This document shows positions 61,550 through 64,000 of a stretch of DNA of 64,000 nucleotides, piece after piece. Position numbers and translations under genes: made by a program. The stretch is from Dacryopinax spathularia (lineage: Eukaryota > Basidiomycota > Dacrymycetes > Dacrymycetales > Dacrymycetaceae). Position 1 is the stretch's first letter, and the number at the start of each line of letters is the position of its first letter. The notes beneath the pieces are model-generated. The model did no database searches. It was not told the DNA's origin and was given only the letters and a program-made list of their open reading frames with translations. The stretch spans positions 248,001 through 312,000 of the forward strand of contig JBBPFI010000014.1 of assembly GCA_037974965.1 (NCBI GenBank). The letters run 5' to 3'.

Positions 61550-63280
61550 TCATCTCCCTCTCCCTCCTCCAGGGCCACTCCCCGTCCCTGCGGTGGTTGG
61601 GGTCGTGGCTGTTCCCGGAGTACGTGCTGTTCCGGGCGTATCTGGCCCTTCACGCCCTTCTTCTAGATCTTCCTCGTCTATGTCCACATTGACAGGGCCG
61701 CTCTCGCTTGTCCGCACTAGTCTGTATCCTCCTTCTCCCACTCTTTCTCCAGCAGGTGCGGATTTCTCTCTTGGTTTCATTACCTACCCCCCATGCAGTC
61801 AGTCACAGGATACGGGAGATGAAAGGTGAGAGATGAGAAGGCGGGGAAAGGGGAAAGGCAGGGAAAGGAAAGGGAACGTACAGCAGTCCACAACGCACTT
61901 CCTATGATCAACGCACTCCCCACCATAGAGAGCCACTCCGTCTTAACGTGGAAGAAGAGGCGTTCCATTATCAGCGCGAAGATTATCTGTCATTCCAAGT
62001 AGCGATCAGCCTGCTGCTTATGGGAAGCTCTGGGGGAGGGGGAGATGCGTACCTGTGTGTATTGCCCAAGGGCGCCTCGACCTGCGCTTTCGTTCTGGAA
62101 CCCGAGGGTCGTCAACACCTAAGGCCAACCTGTCAGTACGAGAAGATGGCTGACAAGAGCGGCCAAACGCACCTGGGCAAAGAATCCAAACAGCCCTATA
62201 ACGAGCATCCCGGCCATCCATCCCAGCCCCGGCAGCGTCCACTTCTCCTTAAACACCACAGCGCCGATCGAAGCGACCACCGTGCTGTAAAACGAAAAGT
62301 AGACAATACTGTGCATCGCGTGTGCGCGCTTGCCGACGGCACGGATGGCGATTGCGGCTCCTGAGCCGCCTATGACGCCGACGAGGGCGATCCTGGTTAG
62401 GATATCAGCAGGGTATGGGTGGAAAGATTGGGGTGAGGGGCGTACGCTATTGCCCCTAGACGTTGGGCGGCAGTGGGCTCGGCGCGGGACTCGATGGTCG
62501 TATCTGGTAGCTCACCCGTGGTGGAGCTGTGGCCTCCGAAGAGCGCAACAGGGCGGGCGATGAGAATCACTCCCAGGAAGCTGACCACTGAAAGGAAGTC
62601 AGCGGCTGCTGCAGGAGGAGAGATAGGATACGCACAGCCGGCAATCGCATCCCCTCTGGGAAACGGTTCTCTGAGGAATAGCCATGCTAGGAGGGCGATA
62701 CAGGAGGGTGAGAGAAAGGTGATTATCGTCGAATCGGATAGAGATCTTCGCAGACGTCAGCTTCAGACCCAAGCGCTCGGAGCAGGAAGAGGAAGGCGTA
62801 CAGATAGTGTAGGCCATTGTACATCCCAAACAATCCTACGAACCCTACTACACCTCTCACGACGAGCAGACCTCGGACCTCTGGTGGACCGAGGTATGGA
62901 TGGGGGACGCCGGTTCGCACCCTACCCGTTATCAGTATCTGTGCTGGAAGATAGGAAGACGGGGACGCACATCCAGGCTATACTGCACGCGCAGGTTATC
63001 GCCATTCGTATAGCGATCAGCTGAGTGGTCGGAACGGGCTTGTCGAGCGACGCCAGTTTCTTCACCTACAAGCTGTCAGTCAGCACTGGGAATCTAAGAG
63101 GAGGAGTTGAGGGGAACGCACGATAACGTTCATGCAGACAAAGAAGAGCTGCGCGACTGCGATGTATAGCAGTCCGGCATTCCGTTCTGCTAAGTCGAGG
63201 ACATATTGTTTGCCTCTCTCAAGATGCTCTTGGGCCCTTTCTCTGAGGGAGGAGACGGTCTCCTGGACAAGGTCTTTCAT
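61550..63280 (-). CDS. EamA/DMT-family membrane transporter (SLC35G-like), 416 aa
   Basis: Model: complement(join(61550..61783,61882..61986,62053..62118,62173..62392,62446..62587,62636..62745,62802..62921,62971..63065,63122..63280)). About ten transmembrane segments arranged as two EamA repeats: LLYIAVAQLFFVCMNVI, TQLIAIRMAITCACSIAWM, GVVGFVGLFGMYNGLHYLSLSDSTIITFLSP, GVILIARPVALF, ALVGVIGGSGAAIAIR, SIVYFSFYSTVVASIGAVVF, LGWMAGMLVIGLFGFFAQVLTT and the last helices before residue 340. A charged soluble loop (about 20 residues) separates the halves; the C-terminal tail of about 75 residues is Glu/Thr/Gly/Pro-rich and cytosolic. The family exports or moves metabolites; the substrate is unknown. 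Nine exons, each joined in phase; the acceptor GCGAAG of exon 4 restores LSLSDSTII. Confidence 0.85.
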
Positions 63281-64000
63281 GCAGCTGCGTGTGTGCTGGC
63301 TTTGCCGCTTTTCTGTTGCTGGTTGTTGTCTAGAGACTGTTGTTGTTGATGTGATATATACAGATGAGGAAGAGTAGAGTACAACAGCATTTGCTGTGGG
63401 ACAAAGAGGGGAAGAGCGTGCCGGCTCTCAAGGGAAGCGGGCGAGCGAGCAGAAGGGATGAGAACGACGTCTTACGACTGGAATGGGACGGTCCGGGAGT
63501 TGTGGGGAATGTATGGGAGCTGATCACGTGAGATGACGACATCAAGCGCTCATCTCGCTGCACAGATCGAGTTGTTGATTGTCTTTGTTTAACTCCCCGC
63601 ATCTGTGGCTGTAAAATCCGTCCGGCTTAGCTGTCTTCTCCATCAACAAACTAGTGGTGAACAAACTGCTTTAGAGACAGCTGAGGTACGCCGAAGGAGC
63701 TGAAACCGGCTCTGCGGAGCTTGCAGAATCGGGTCGCCGACGCTCATCTTGCAAACCTCCCAAATCAAATCCTTGCCGAGCAGCCGACTTCTTCCCGCCA
63801 TGACATCAACTCAAACCCAGAGAGCCACGCGACTCGCACAAAAAGAACAATAGTATCGAAATCTCAGACTCAAGATGTCCGCGATGACAAGACTTTCACG
63901 TCACTGGCATTCATCCTAGGTACTTACTATGGCATTCATCCTCGGTACTATGACATTCACGAGCTAAATCGGGCAACCTCGTGCGTCACCGATGCTCCTC
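63281..64000. other. Right end of window, no gene recognised
   Basis: Upstream region of the EamA transporter. Near 63905-63960 the phrase GGCATTCATCCTAGGTACT / GGCATTCATCCTCGGTACT is repeated in tandem. Nothing else stands out. Confidence 0.4.

Noticed and set aside
61309-61653. Extension of the EamA transporter C-terminus into the 114-aa ORF
   Set aside because: It is in another frame; the transporter frame ends at TGA at 61550 and no intron joining the two is evident.

Overview
This is eukaryotic DNA from a filamentous basidiomycete, most likely an Agaricomycete. Nearly every gene is split by introns of about 50-60 nt (donors such as GTRCGT, acceptors CAG/TAG/AAG), the coding sequence is GC-rich, and the content is typical of mushroom-forming fungi: large NACHT-TPR STAND/NLR proteins, SRPK-type kinases, P450 paralogues with a shared intron pattern, and many small inverted-repeat transposons. 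I cannot name the species. Gene models below were spliced by hand. Each splice was chosen for frame continuity and, where paralogues exist, for agreement between copies.

Layout. (1) 1-17900, minus strand: a twice-repeated unit of [SRPK kinase + NLR]. Unit 1 has an apparently intact kinase running off the left edge (1-1180) and NLR-1 (1792-6412), separated by a foldback MITE. Unit 2 has a kinase pseudogene (about 7850-9480) and NLR-2 (12227-17181), separated by a Mutator-like (MULE) transposon nested in a second inverted-repeat element. (2) 19095-25784: ordinary metabolic and regulatory genes: GH47 alpha-mannosidase, GH13 alpha-glucosidase, and a CDK8/Ssn3-like kinase. (3) 26388-40659, plus strand: a second twice-repeated unit of [NLR + gene for a 341-aa unknown protein]. 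NLR-3 is followed by a decayed copy of the unknown gene. NLR-4 is followed by a TIR element and the intact copy. (4) 40765-63280: GH20 hexosaminidase (membrane anchored), MFS sugar transporter, two cytochrome P450s, a secreted unknown protein, a mitochondrial carrier, a third P450, and an EamA/DMT transporter.

The main point of interest is the four-member NLR family. Each member has the same six-exon structure: helical N-terminal domain, NACHT ATPase, acidic/Ser-rich linker, TPR-like repeats, and a conserved hydrophobic C-terminal helix. Read as raw ORFs the NACHT and TPR halves look like separate genes in three copies and a fusion in the fourth. A 49-52 nt phase-0 intron at the same place in all four explains this. 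These proteins are probably intracellular STAND sensors or cell-death switches; their ligand cannot be told from the sequence.

The second theme is mobile DNA. At least six inverted-repeat elements are visible. The paralogous segments act as natural empty-site controls for some of them. The MITE at 43113-43654 carries the same terminal iterons as the MULE at 9700-11648 and so is its non-autonomous relative.
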